DNA of 64,000 nucleotides from Branchiostoma floridae (taxonomy: Eukaryota > Chordata > Leptocardii > Amphioxiformes > Branchiostomatidae). Both the position numbers and the translations under genes were made by a program. The stretch covers positions 18,452,968 through 18,516,967 of the forward strand of contig NC_049996.1 in assembly GCF_000003815.2 (NCBI RefSeq), read 5' to 3'. Below the pieces are notes generated by a model. It ran no database searches, was not told the DNA's origin, and worked only from the letters and a program-made list of their open reading frames with translations. Below, piece by piece: positions 43,315-53,612 of the stretch (position 1 is the stretch's first letter; the number at the start of each line of letters is the position of its first letter).

Positions 43315-43815
43315 GTCTCTGCAGTGATTTTATCCATGGGCAGGTGGCGCTCTGTCACGACTGTCTATGACAACTGTTTAACGTAACACAAGTTAAAATG
43401 TTTCTATGACTAGTGTTGTATGACATTGATATCAATCACACAACAGCCGACTCTCTGTCTCTGCAGTGATTTCATCCATGGACAGGTGGCGCTGTGTCAC
43501 GACTGTCTATGACAACTGTTTAACGTAACACAAGTTAAAATGTTTCTATGACTAGTGTTGTATGACATTGATATCAATCACACAACAGCCGACTCTCTGT
43601 CTCTGCAGTGATTTCATCCATGGACAGGTGGCGCTCTGTCACGACTGTCTATGACCGTGACGTACCACTGTTGACATCAAGAGTAGAGTAGAGTATAATT
43701 TGTTATCAGCAATTACAACAGGGGCATCTTTGCGTGTCTGTCCCTGCAGAGACTTTGTATATGGGCAGGTGGCGCTCTGTCACGACTGTTTATGACAGTG
43801 TCATACCACTGTTTA
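43315..43815 (+). pseudogene. Four tandem copies of the MGAT5 exon 11 3' end
   Basis: TCTGCAG followed by GATTTCATCCATGGACAGGT, GGCGCTGTGTCACGACTG and TCTATGA at 43325-43370, 43467-43512, 43609-43654 and 43750-43795, spaced about 142 bp. All keep the terminal reading frame DF[IV]xGQVALCHDCL-stop. Further remnants lie near 44100, 44225 and 44370. Confidence 0.92.
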
Positions 43816-43849
43816 ACGTTAAGTTAAAGTTGCCCGTACGTCTGAGCAG

Positions 43850-44105
43850 ATGCGTAGGGACGTGGTGTCCATCTCCATTTCTGTAGCCCTTTGGCCACAC
43901 ATTTGTGCAAGTCACTACAGCAGGGGGCTGGTCCGCTGGTAGTGATGTGTGTTTAACTCCCATACTCTTTCCCAATTGCTGAGTGCTAAGCAGAGAAAGC
44001 AGCATGTACCATTTTTAAAGTCTTTGGTATGACTCGGCTAGGGATCAAACTCACGACCTTCCGAATGCAAGGCGAACACTCTACCCACTTGGCCATTGCA
44101 CCAGT
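43850..44105 (-). repeat. tRNA-derived SINE (antisense)
   Basis: The reverse strand begins GGTGCAATGGCCAAGTGGGT and carries the B-box GTGAGTTTGATCC. The rest is a non-tRNA body, inserted into the exon 11 array. Confidence 0.6.
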
Positions 44106-44494
44106 TTAATGTAACACAAGTTAAAATCCCACATCTTTCTATGACTAGTGTTGTATGACATTAGTAGTATCAAGTCCTTTCTTCAGTTTAATCATACAAC
44201 AGCCGACTTTCTGTTCTGCTCCACTGTTTAACGTAACACACACAAGTTAAAATCCCACATGATTCTATGGCAGTGTTGTATGGCATTAGTATTACTAAGT
44301 ATCAAATTCTTTCTTCACAAGAAAGGAGTTTAATCACACAACAGCCAACTTTCTGGTCAAGACTGTCCATGACAGTGTCATACCACTGTTGAAATTATGA
44401 GTAGAGTAGAGCAAAATTTGTTATTACCAAACACAGCAGGGGCATCTTCGCTGGATAAGTTTAAAGGAACACTTGCAGATAGATGCGCAAAAGT

Positions 44495-44610
44495 GTAATA
44501 TAACCAGCTGCTGCTGTACTGCGTGCCTGCGAAGCTGGTGTGTTACGCCGAAGGGTGGCTATACCGGCTACATGTATGTAGAATCCGATATAGGTACAGA
44601 ATCTGATGCA
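44495..44610 (+). repeat. Interspersed repeat with one minisatellite A-type unit
   Basis: AGTGTAATATAACCAGCTGC, then GAAGCTGGTGTGTTACGCCG and GGCTATACCGGCTA. Forward-strand match to 28390-28500. Confidence 0.65.
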
Positions 44611-45632
44611 AAAGAAGTTAAAACCACACACTTTTCTATGACAGTGTCATACAACATTAGTATTACTAAGTATCATACTTAACACACAACCAAGGAGTTG
44701 ACCAGGGATGTTACTGTACCCTCTCTGCCATGGCAGTTATTTTGCCCTCAGGATACATTAGAATTTACCATTTTAACTGCACCATGGAATTTGGATGTTT
44801 AAAGTAACAAGTTAAAGTCACACATCGTTTAATATGCATTAGGCCTCACAGCTGCAAGTTAAAAGCTGTGACTACTTCTAAATGCGTAACCTACACAAAA
44901 AACATAATCATCTATAGCTGCACCTACAACCACTGTCAAAAATTAGGCACATAGCTCCAATAATAATTCTGTTGCAAGAATATGCATATGCTTTAACAGC
45001 CTATAGATGGAACCCTGCTCGTAGTATTCGGTATGACCTTGCCATAACTATGACATTGTGGATGCTATGTATCACAGCCTATATGGGGAGGGGGCCAGAG
45101 ACGAGTTTGTTTAATGTCCTTTTTCTTGTTTAAGAGAAAGAGAATTAAGCTGTTTGCTTCATGTCCTAAATGCAGAATCACTCTGCAAGGGAAGTTATTT
45201 TTAAACCCACCAAATGGCCATTCAACACATTTTATTTATTGTCCGACAATACTTTTCTTGAATGTGTTCGGTTGTGTTAGCAAGTCTCTTTTTGGAACGA
45301 GTTGTTTTTTATGGAGTCAGATTTTGAAGACTTTAGAGATGTTTTGCACAAGCATGCTGCATTGTTTATAATTTTTTTTATTATATTTAAAAAACATCGT
45401 TAGATTAGTAAATACTTGGTTTGTGGCACCAAGGAGATTTGATACCGTATGTAAAACTCTTCATTGCAATTTTAGACAATATGTAACAAGACTATTGCCA
45501 TAATAATTTTGAAGACTAGTCCATGATGAAAAGCACAATTTTACAAAATTTCACCAGAAACATTCCACATGCATGTAGTACATGTACTGCACAAGCAGCA
45601 GAATCAGAAAACAAGTTAGTTTGAAACTGTGC

Positions 45633-45882
45633 CATCCTCCTACGCAGGGACAGCAAATGTCACAGCAACTGTCACTCTTAGTTCCTGTGTACGTCCCCCC
45701 CAAACCAGCTGTCAGCCAATCAGAGAATAGCCTTTCAGATTTCAAAAGGGATCTCGCATATATAAGGGTAACCTCATTAATATTTATAAGCAGGGCGGTC
45801 AGGAACTAAGGGTGATGGTTGAGAAAGCAGGGTACATCCAGACAGGCGGTTTGGCTGTTGGATGTCCCTGCGTAGGAGGATG
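45633..45882. mobile_element. Fold-back MITE, same family as 6558-7001
   Basis: CATCCTCCTACGCAGGGACA at the left with its near-complement TGTCCCTGCGTAGGAGGATG at the right. The interior shares CAGCCAATCAGAGAATAG and CAGGGTACATCCAGACAGGC with the other copy. Confidence 0.7.
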
Positions 45883-46323
45883 AACTGTGCATGCGCCACA
45901 AGTTATATTGTGGGTTATATGTCCCCAGGCATATGTGGGTTATAACTTCATATATGAGGCCCCCAAGTTGTAATCAGGAACTTCTCATGTAGGAATTCTA
46001 CATGTAAAGACAGAGGAAATCTTACATGTAAAAAGAGAGAGTAATATCTGATGAAGAACCCACCTCACTTTTCTAAAAGAGAAGAATGCGAAACTTTGTG
46101 CATTGTCGAAATGATATTACTTAAGCAAACATATACGTCATGTACATGTATATGAACTGTAAGTAGCACTTCTGTCTTACAACTTTCTGAAACTTCTTGT
46201 TCAATTCTGTTGCGATATGTTAGTTCAGAAGTTGTGTTATGTAGGATATAGGAGAATTATTTACACAACAACAATAAATGTACTACCTACCTGATGAAAT
46301 TTCAAGTAGCCACTGTCTGCATT

Positions 46324-46535
46324 AAAGTTGAACTGTAATTTCCAACACAAAAAATTATACTTAGCTAAAGTTTCTACCGTAAAACTCCAGTCTTCGTCGA
46401 AGAATGAACAATCCACTGTTTCTGTGACATCATGTTATGCAGATAGACCATGTGGCTTGGTGAGCAGTGGATCATAAGTTGCAGGAAGAGTTGTTTTGAA
46501 CATTTTGTGTAAGTTAGAAATTACAGTTCAACTTT
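46324..46535. mobile_element. MITE, same family as 36654-36760
   Basis: AAAGTTGAACTGTAATTTCC to GAAATTACAGTTCAACTTT, a clear terminal inverted repeat. Confidence 0.7.
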
Positions 46536-48144
46536 GATTTGCAGACATCTCTACCAACAGATAAACTTGCGAGTAAAAAAGCCACTCTAACAGTGCAATA
46601 ACAAACACTACTGCAGTTTACATTCTACTGTGTCTAAGCCATACGTGTATGCTACTTCTGATAAAAACGATCGCCGGTCAGGACCGTAAAAAAATGCAGT
46701 TGATATGTAGAAGCACTGTAAGGTCAAATGTGATGCTTATAGTTCAACTGGGTACCCCAAAAATTCGCATCGTTGTTTCAAAACACATGACTTCATAATT
46801 AATGATGTCCACTAAATACAGCATCAGTAATTCAGATTCTGTTTAAGACATTCATGATGAGAAGGCCTTGATAACATTTTTTCTTATAACATTGGTGTTG
46901 ACTTAAGGTACCCAGCTACATCATAAGAGTTACAGATGATGGAACATTGTATTTGTTGAAATCTACTCTTGAAAGTTCTGTTATATATATCTATATATAT
47001 ATATATTTACGCACATGCATTCAATACTTCATATGATATATGACTGTATACGTGTTACAAGTTTGTTGAATATTGCAGTGCTAGTGGAAAATGTTTTGTA
47101 AAAAGACTTTGCACTTGTAACAAATAGTGTTACAAATTTTTGGCTACACCCCAGGGGCGGTGCCAATAGTACATGTTATCTTGCTGTAGTTGTTTTTACC
47201 GGTTATGTAATGATTGTGTTGAAAAGGCACGTAAATTTATAACATTATATCTAAGATGTTAAACTATGTTATAGTTGGTCCTGAAAAGCAGTTAATAGCA
47301 AAGATTGAATATGCTGATACTGTTAATGTTGAAGTGTTTTTGTTACCAAGAAATTGAGATTGTAAAGAGTGATTTTACCTAAAATTGTATATCTTGCTAC
47401 AATGATAATAGAGATAGTCGGAACTTCAGTTTGTGTCTACGTCTTTCTCTAAATATTTCTGAATATTCATGATTATAATGTTCATGGTAATGTAATATTG
47501 GTGGTTGTGTTCAACCTACTATCAACCACTCTGACTTTTGACTTACATGTATGTTTGGTGCCTCTCTAGCTCACCAAAACCGCCAAGAACCCTCTGTCTT
47601 GTATGGCATTCCCCATGCCGTCAGCCTCTAACTCAGTATCTTTCTTCAGCACATCCTGTTTCCTTTGTTAAACACAAACCATTTCCCACTGTACAGAAGT
47701 GGTCACAGCACAATGCATGGACCTGTGTATGCTAGTACACAGACTCTTTTATCTCTGCCACCCAAACCACCATGGCCGCCAAGAAGCCTCTGTCTTGTAT
47801 GGCCTTCCCCATGTAGTCTAGTTTGGATTCCAGACCCCCAGCCCAATGCCAATAGTAGCTACGAGGTTCTAGCTCAGCTGGTGTGTGTAGGCCCTGGAAA
47901 CAGTCATGCATCCAGGCTACATTCCACCAGCTTCTAGCCCTGTATATTTATTCAGCACGTCCAGGTACTCAGCGAGGGGCGGTCTTCCCGGCCTCCTTCT
48001 CTATTATGTGCTAGTGTCCATAGCACCAAGCTGGACACTTCTTGTTTCAGTAACTAGCAGTAGTAAAGGCGCTCGTCGGTCTCGCAGGACCATGAGTAGT
48101 CCTACATGTAAATTCTACACAATGTACTTATTGTTTGTTTTTAC

Positions 48145-48485
48145 GTTTTGATCGTCTGTGTTCTGCTGCAAGTCTCTGCTTTTCTTCCCCCCGTTTTAGT
48201 CCCTCCTTGACTTCCTGTCTCCAAAGAGTTCTGTTTGCTGCAAGTGACTCCCATGTGTTGATGCTCATGTCAAGGGCCTTCAAGTCCCGTTTGATACCGA
48301 GTCCTTAAAACGTAGTTGGGGACGGCCACGTGTTCTTGTCCCAGTAGCTAGATCACTGTACAGATACAGATACAATATACAGTGTCCAGAAAATATCAGC
48401 CGTCTAGCTTGTATTACATCAGATAGTTTGGGGAGTCCAGCATACAGATATTTTTGTACAGTGTTGCTCATCATGATGCACATCT
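48145..48485 (-). pseudogene. LINE reverse-transcriptase C-terminal fragment
   Basis: The minus-strand frame TVQKYLYAGLPKL...RRLIFSGHC...RTRGRPQL is a non-LTR polyprotein end with stops and frame changes. It continues in other frames as KALDMSINTWESLAANRTLW. Confidence 0.6.
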
Positions 48486-48514
48486 AAGCATCCTTTTGTA
48501 GCAACCATGATGAT

Positions 48515-48517
<3 letters not shown>

Positions 48518-48554
<37 letters not shown>
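48518..48554 (+). repeat. (CA)n microsatellite
   Basis: An uninterrupted CA run of about 36 bp between the LINE fragment and minisatellite C. Confidence 0.95.
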
Positions 48555-48599
48555 AATATAGTCAGGCTATTATTAGGGGGCGAGCAATTAAATCTGTCC

Positions 48600-50188
48600 G
48601 GATATGCAGGTTGTACTCAGTACAAACCTGAAGCGTTACGCCTTAAGGCGGTTTACCTGGTATGCAGCTTGTACTGTTCAGTACAGACCTGGTGTGTTAC
48701 ACCATGAGGCGGTTAACCGGGTATGCAGCTTGTAGTGTTCAGTACAAACCTTGTGTGTTACGCCTTAAGGCGGTTTACCTGGTATGCAGCTTGTATTGTT
48801 CAGTACAAACCTGGTGTGTTACACCATGAGACGGTACCGGGTATGCAGCTTGTACTGTTCAGTACAAACCTGGTGTGTTACACCATGAGGCGGTTTACCG
48901 GGTATGCAGCTTGTACTGTTCAGTACAAACCTGGTGTGTTACGCCTTAAGGCGGTTTACCTGGTATGCAGCTTGTATTGTTCAGTACAAACCTGGTGTGT
49001 TATGCCATGAGGCGGTTTACCGGATATGCAGCTTGTACTGTTCAGCACAAACCTGGTGTGTTACACCATGAGGCTGTTTACCGGGTATGCAGCTTGTACT
49101 GTTCAGTACAAACCTTGTGTGTTACACCATAAGGCGGTTTACCTGGTATGCAGCTTGTACTGTTCAGCACAAACCTTGTGTGTTACACCATGGGGCGGTT
49201 TACCGGGTATGCAGCTTGTACTGTTCAGTACAAACCTTGTGTGTTACACCATAAGGCGGTTTACCGGGTATGCAGCTTGTACTGTTCAGCACAAACCTTG
49301 TGTGTTACACCATGGGGCGGTTTACCGGGTATGCAGCTTGTACTGTTCAGTACAAACCTTGTGTGTTACACCATAAGGCGGTTTACCTGGTATGCAGCTT
49401 GTACTGTTCAGCACAAACCTGGTGTGTTACACCATGGGGCGGTTTACCGGGTATGCAGCTTGTACTGTTCAGTACAAACCTTGTGTGTTACACCATAAGG
49501 CGGTTTACCTGGTATGCAGCTTGTACTGTTCAGCACAAACCTGGTGTGTTACGACATACGGCGGTTTACCTGGTATGCAGCTTGTATTGTTCAGTACAAA
49601 CCTGGTGTGTTACGCCTTAAGGCTGTTTACCGGGTATGCAGCTTGTACTGTTCAGTACAAACCTTGTGTGTTACACCATGAGGCGGTTTACCGGGTATGC
49701 AGCTTGTACTGTTCAGTACAAACCTGGTGTGTTACGCCTTAAGGCTGTTTACCGGGTATGCAGCTTGTACTGTTCAGTACAAACCTGGTGTGTTACGCCA
49801 TGAGACGGTTTACCGGGTATGCAGCTTGTACTGTTCAGTACAAACCTGGTGTGTTACGCCTTAAGGCTGTTTACCGGGTATGCAGCTTGTACTGTTCAGT
49901 ACAAACCTGGTGTGTTACACCATGAGGCGGTTTACCGGGTATGCAGCTTGTACTGTTCAGTACAAACCTGGTGTGTTACGCCTTAAGGCTGTTTACCGGG
50001 TATGCAGCTTGTACTGTTCAGTACAAACCTGGTGTGTTACACCATGAGGCGGTTTACCGGGTATGCAGCTTGTACTGTTCAGTACAAACCTGGTGTGTTA
50101 CGCCTTAAGGCGATTTACCTGGTATGCAGCTTGTGCTGTTCAGTACAAACCTGATGTATTACCCTCAAGGCAGTTTACCGGGTATGCA
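48600..50188 (+). repeat. Minisatellite C, 61-bp unit, about 26 copies
   Basis: Unit: GGTATGCAGCTTGTACTGTT, CAGTACAAACCTGGTGTGTT, ACGCCTTAAGGCGGTTTACC. ACGCC-TTAAGG and ACACC-ATGAGG variants alternate. Between about 49020 and 49560 a 122-bp dimer (CAGCACAA/CAGTACAA alternation) is the repeating unit. It shares GGTGTGTTACGCC and the following GGCGGTT-ACCGG with minisatellite A. It ends about 275 bp upstream of the RTK start codon. Confidence 0.97.
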
Positions 50189-50463
50189 ATACAATAACGT
50201 TGTTGTTCGTGCCGCCACTTCCTTCAAGATATCAGATATCGATAGATACTTCCCTTTTAACTATCTATTGTCAGAAAAAAGGTGACTCAAAACAATGTGA
50301 TGTTCCTTAAAATTCCTTCGCATAGGTTTCACTTCCTCAAAAGGATCTTATCATATCGTCAAGCAGAGACAGTAGTCAGAAGATGTCCGTGGCAGTATTC
50401 TTCCAACTCTAAACTGTGCGTCGGTTTTACGCTATCGCGATCTGTAGTACGGACGCAGCAAAT

Positions 50464-52947
50464 ATGATGCAGTTGTCGTCTCAGTTGTTTTGGAGCGTTC
50501 TGTTCGTTTGCGGCTTGCTGAATATGGGTGGAAGCGCGCCCACCGGTATAAAGCTACGGCGACAGGTAACTATACCTGAAAATCTCCCGATCGGTTCACT
50601 CGTGGCTGACCTCAATATTTTGTGGAATGACAACGGTAAAAACGACAACAGCAACAACGAGTATGAAGTCTTGTCTGGGGACGACTTCAACAGATTTGAC
50701 ATCGGCGACTCAAACGGCAAGCTTCGAGTGAAAAATCCGCTGGAATTCAAGCTTCAATCAAGGTATGAACTTGAGATTCGACTCACGGATATGTCAGAAA
50801 CACTTCCCCCTGTCAGAAAGTACCTAAACTTGACCGTGAACGTGGATGATGTACCCGACTATCCGCCGGTGTACAACTCCGCGTGTGTAACGCCCGTGAG
50901 AAAGGATTCAGAACAACTGTTCGGCATTTATGTCCACAGCGCTACAAGCGTGGGCAACTGGCACGTAGATCTACCGGGAAATGTGTCAAGCAGTGACTAT
51001 CAAAGTACCCTTATCTCTGCAGACAACAGCAGATGTACGGTCCAGGTGACGTGGGGATCGGAGATGAATAAATTGGAATGGACGGCCGTGTTTTCGATCC
51101 TAAAGATGCACGGAATTGGTAACATTACCTGCCCTTCTAACCGCGATGGCATAGAAGGTACGTTCTACTTCATACGCAGAAACAGCGACACAAAAAATCA
51201 AGCTGCAACCACGTTTCGAGACCTTGAACAGAACAACCTACTCAAGTCGTCTTGGGTAAACGATACTGCTATGGAATATTTTCTGTATTTTGACACAACC
51301 GTTGTCCATTCCTCCATGGCCTACGACTGTACTGTTAGTGATCTTCTTCGTGTTGATGGCACGGTATTAAGTTTCTCCATTCGGTTCTCGGTGAATATCG
51401 TAGGGTGTGGATTCGGTCGGTATGGTCCTCTATGTGATCAGGTCTGTATCTGTAAAAATGGCGCGAGTTGCCATGGATACAATGGAGCATGCTTGTGTAA
51501 ACCTGGGTGGGTGGGTGTCGCCTGCGACATACCTGTATCTACAGTAATCATCACAACCTCAAAACCGGACCAAAATATCAAGATTGGAGACAACGTTAGC
51601 TTGTCCTGTACAGCCATTCACGTCAACGTAGTATCTTTAACATGGGAACAGAAACCGCTAACAGGAAACAGCATGAAAAGCGGAAGACACGCATTGCTAC
51701 AGAGTGGGGAAAGTTCCGTATTGTCTATACCAGCCGTCGTTGACGAGGAAAACGGATTGTATTACTGTATCGTGAACACAACCGATGGACGAACGCTGGA
51801 GACGGAGTTTTTGCTGAACGCGAGTCAATGTTCCTCTAACCACCACGGGAAGTTCTGCAACGAGACATGTGATTGCCACAATGGTGGGCGATGTGACCGG
51901 CTGAGGGGGTGTGTTTGTCCTCCGGGTTGGATGGGTGCTAACTGTCAGTCCCCATGCCCCCATGGTTATTTCGGACAAGACTGTGCCACACGGTGTACCT
52001 GTGAGAACGCGGCCAACACGTGCGACCATATCAATGGCACGTGTAGTTGTATTGCGGGCTGGTACGGTTCTAACTGCGAGCGACCATGCCCGCTTGGTCG
52101 GTACGGCCCTAGCTGTTCATACGGGTGCAAATGTGAACAGAATACGACTTGCAATGTCTTCAACGGCACCTGTGACGACGACATTACGAAAAGCACAAGT
52201 TTTAGTCCAGCATGGTTCACAGTACCAGTTGTAGCCCTGATACTTCTAGTGTCTGTAGCCATTTTTTGCCGCCATAACGTCTGCAGGAAGACCAACGGGC
52301 ATGTGCAAATGATGGAAAATATCGACGAGGAAGAACAAACGCAGATGCTGTTACCATGGGAACGGGACGAGAAACATCTAAGGGTTATCAGGATGATTGG
52401 ACAAGTTACGTTTGGTCACGTGGTTCTCGCACAATTAAAAAGACCCGGTAAGCAAAACGTTCTTGTAGCCGCGAAGACTCTTCGAGGTGAATCACACAGC
52501 GCAATGTGCCACAAGGACTTTTACCGTGAGGCGGACATTCTGACAGCCTTGTACAATAGTTCGGAGTACACGGTGGATAACAAGAAAGCCATGCATCCCA
52601 ATATTGTCGGACTGTACGGTATCATCACGCAGACTGAACCCAAGCGTATCATACTCGAGTACGCTCCGAGGGGAGATCTTCTTCAATACCTTCGGCGAAA
52701 TCGTGCCAACCCGGGGGCGTCTTCGCTCGACTTCCTCGGCCTGGCAGTCCACGTGGCCCGAGGGTTACAAGAACTGGAGCGCGTTAAAATCGTCCATCGC
52801 GACGTGGCTGCCCGGAATGTGTTAGTCACCGAGAAGAACATAGCCAAAATCGCCGACTTCGGGCTCGCTCGCGACGTGTACACCAACACTGAATACGTGC
52901 ATGTTAAACAGGAGGGTAGGGTGGCGGACCGTTTACCCTTAAAGTAG
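50464..52947 (+). CDS. RTK open frame before the TAG (827 aa)
   Basis: Extracellular region, membrane helix and most of the kinase up to RLPLK. If translated as is, it would give a membrane receptor lacking the kinase C-lobe after the activation segment, so probably no catalysis. The frame is open from a GTG at 50416, but ATG 50464 puts a signal peptide at the N-terminus. Confidence 0.8.
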   Translation: MMQLSSQLFWSVLFVCGLLNMGGSAPTGIKLRRQVTIPENLPIGSLVADLNILWNDNGKNDNSNNEYEVLSGDDFNRFDIGDSNGKLRVKNPLEFKLQSRYELEIRLTDMSETLPPVRKYLNLTVNVDDVPDYPPVYNSACVTPVRKDSEQLFGIYVHSATSVGNWHVDLPGNVSSSDYQSTLISADNSRCTVQVTWGSEMNKLEWTAVFSILKMHGIGNITCPSNRDGIEGTFYFIRRNSDTKNQAATTFRDLEQNNLLKSSWVNDTAMEYFLYFDTTVVHSSMAYDCTVSDLLRVDGTVLSFSIRFSVNIVGCGFGRYGPLCDQVCICKNGASCHGYNGACLCKPGWVGVACDIPVSTVIITTSKPDQNIKIGDNVSLSCTAIHVNVVSLTWEQKPLTGNSMKSGRHALLQSGESSVLSIPAVVDEENGLYYCIVNTTDGRTLETEFLLNASQCSSNHHGKFCNETCDCHNGGRCDRLRGCVCPPGWMGANCQSPCPHGYFGQDCATRCTCENAANTCDHINGTCSCIAGWYGSNCERPCPLGRYGPSCSYGCKCEQNTTCNVFNGTCDDDITKSTSFSPAWFTVPVVALILLVSVAIFCRHNVCRKTNGHVQMMENIDEEEQTQMLLPWERDEKHLRVIRMIGQVTFGHVVLAQLKRPGKQNVLVAAKTLRGESHSAMCHKDFYREADILTALYNSSEYTVDNKKAMHPNIVGLYGIITQTEPKRIILEYAPRGDLLQYLRRNRANPGASSLDFLGLAVHVARGLQELERVKIVHRDVAARNVLVTEKNIAKIADFGLARDVYTNTEYVHVKQEGRVADRLPLK

Positions 52948-53313
52948 ATGTCCTTAGAGTCGATACGGGACGGAGTCTACACAAGTTACAGCGATGTCTG
53001 GTCCTTTGGGGTGCTGCTGTGGGAGATCGTTACCTTTGGCGAGGAGCCCCACTACCCAGACATGCTGCACCCGGACTGCCGTCGGCTTCTCCACCTGCAT
53101 AAGCTCGGCACGCGTCTGGAGAAACCGGAAAACTGCCCCGTAATGCTGTACCGTTTGATGGCCAGGTGTTGGGACGCAGAGGCTTCACAGCGTCCCCTAG
53201 CGGAAGAGTTGGAGGCTGCATTGATGGCGATCGTTCCACAGGAAGAGAATGGTCCGAATAGTAGAACATTTCACGGACGTAATGACAACGTAGAGAGAGA
53301 AACAACACTCTGA
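52948..53313 (+). CDS. RTK kinase C-lobe after the TAG
   Basis: Same frame as the upstream part; SDVWSFGVLLWEIVTFG, RLEKPENCP and ARCWDAEASQRP are canonical RTK C-lobe motifs. It is unlikely to be translated separately. Its preservation suggests the TAG is recent. Confidence 0.75.
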   Translation: MSLESIRDGVYTSYSDVWSFGVLLWEIVTFGEEPHYPDMLHPDCRRLLHLHKLGTRLEKPENCPVMLYRLMARCWDAEASQRPLAEELEAALMAIVPQEENGPNSRTFHGRNDNVERETTL

Positions 53314-53606
53314 TGATCTATTGGTGATACTGCCAATAACATTAGCCTAAGTATGCAAACTACACTTTAATCACTTTGATTTTAAGTCCATCCACTGTTA
53401 GATTTTTTGCCTTGCCGCCAGGCAAGGCTTTACGCCAGCTTTTTTCCATGGATCAATGGACGGACCTTTTAACCCAGCCCTTCCAAAGCCCCTTCCAAAG
53501 GCCCTTCTTTCCTTGCCGAGTTTCATGGCTTAGTTAGACAATAGTACATTCCAGGCGAGTATTAAAACGCTCTTCTAGACGCATGTTACTGTATGTGGTC
53601 CAGCGT

Positions 53607-53612
53607 AATAAA
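53607..53612 (+). terminator. RTK polyadenylation signal candidate
   Basis: AATAAA about 295 bp after the stop; another AATAAA-containing run is at about 53682. A GCCTTGCCGCCAGGCAAGGC hairpin is at 53410-53429. Confidence 0.35.

Larger units (their letters stand above)
44700..47530. other. Intergenic, no gene recognised
   Basis: Contains the MITEs at 45633-45882 and 46324-46535 and a TA-rich run at about 46980-47005. No frame resembles a known protein. Confidence 0.4.
50464..53313 (+). pseudogene. Intronless Tie-like receptor tyrosine kinase with an in-frame stop
   Basis: One exon. ATG 50464 (or 50467) gives a signal peptide (LFWSVLFVCGLLNMGGSA), a cadherin-like domain ending VNVDDVPDYPPVY, an unassigned segment with paired Cys, an EGF repeat, an Ig domain (LSCTA...LTWEQ...YYCIV, about 359-460), three more EGF repeats, a transmembrane helix (584-602) and a tyrosine kinase. 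Kinase motifs: K671 (VAAKTL), HRD 778-780, DFG 798-800. TAG at 52945-52947 replaces the expected Trp after RLPLK; the frame then continues MSLESIRDGVYTSYSDVWSFG to TGA at 53311-53313. The second P-loop glycine is Val648. Read-through length would be 949 aa. A receptor is inferred; ligand unknown. A polymorphism or assembly error could explain the stop. Confidence 0.85.

Noticed and set aside
48723-49742. Repeated 116-aa frames in the 61-bp array
   Set aside because: They arise from the tandem unit and its 122-bp dimer; each is a shifted copy of the same repeat, not a gene.
16245-50188. CRISPR-like direct repeats
   Set aside because: Units are contiguous with no unique spacers, in a eukaryotic genome. 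They are minisatellites.
50416-50463. Earlier RTK start
   Set aside because: The codon at 50416 is GTG; ATG 50464 puts a signal peptide directly at the N-terminus.
52945-52947. Programmed read-through or selenocysteine-like recoding of the RTK stop
   Set aside because: TAG is followed by ATG, not a known read-through context, and the position is a conserved Trp one base away. A point mutation is simpler.
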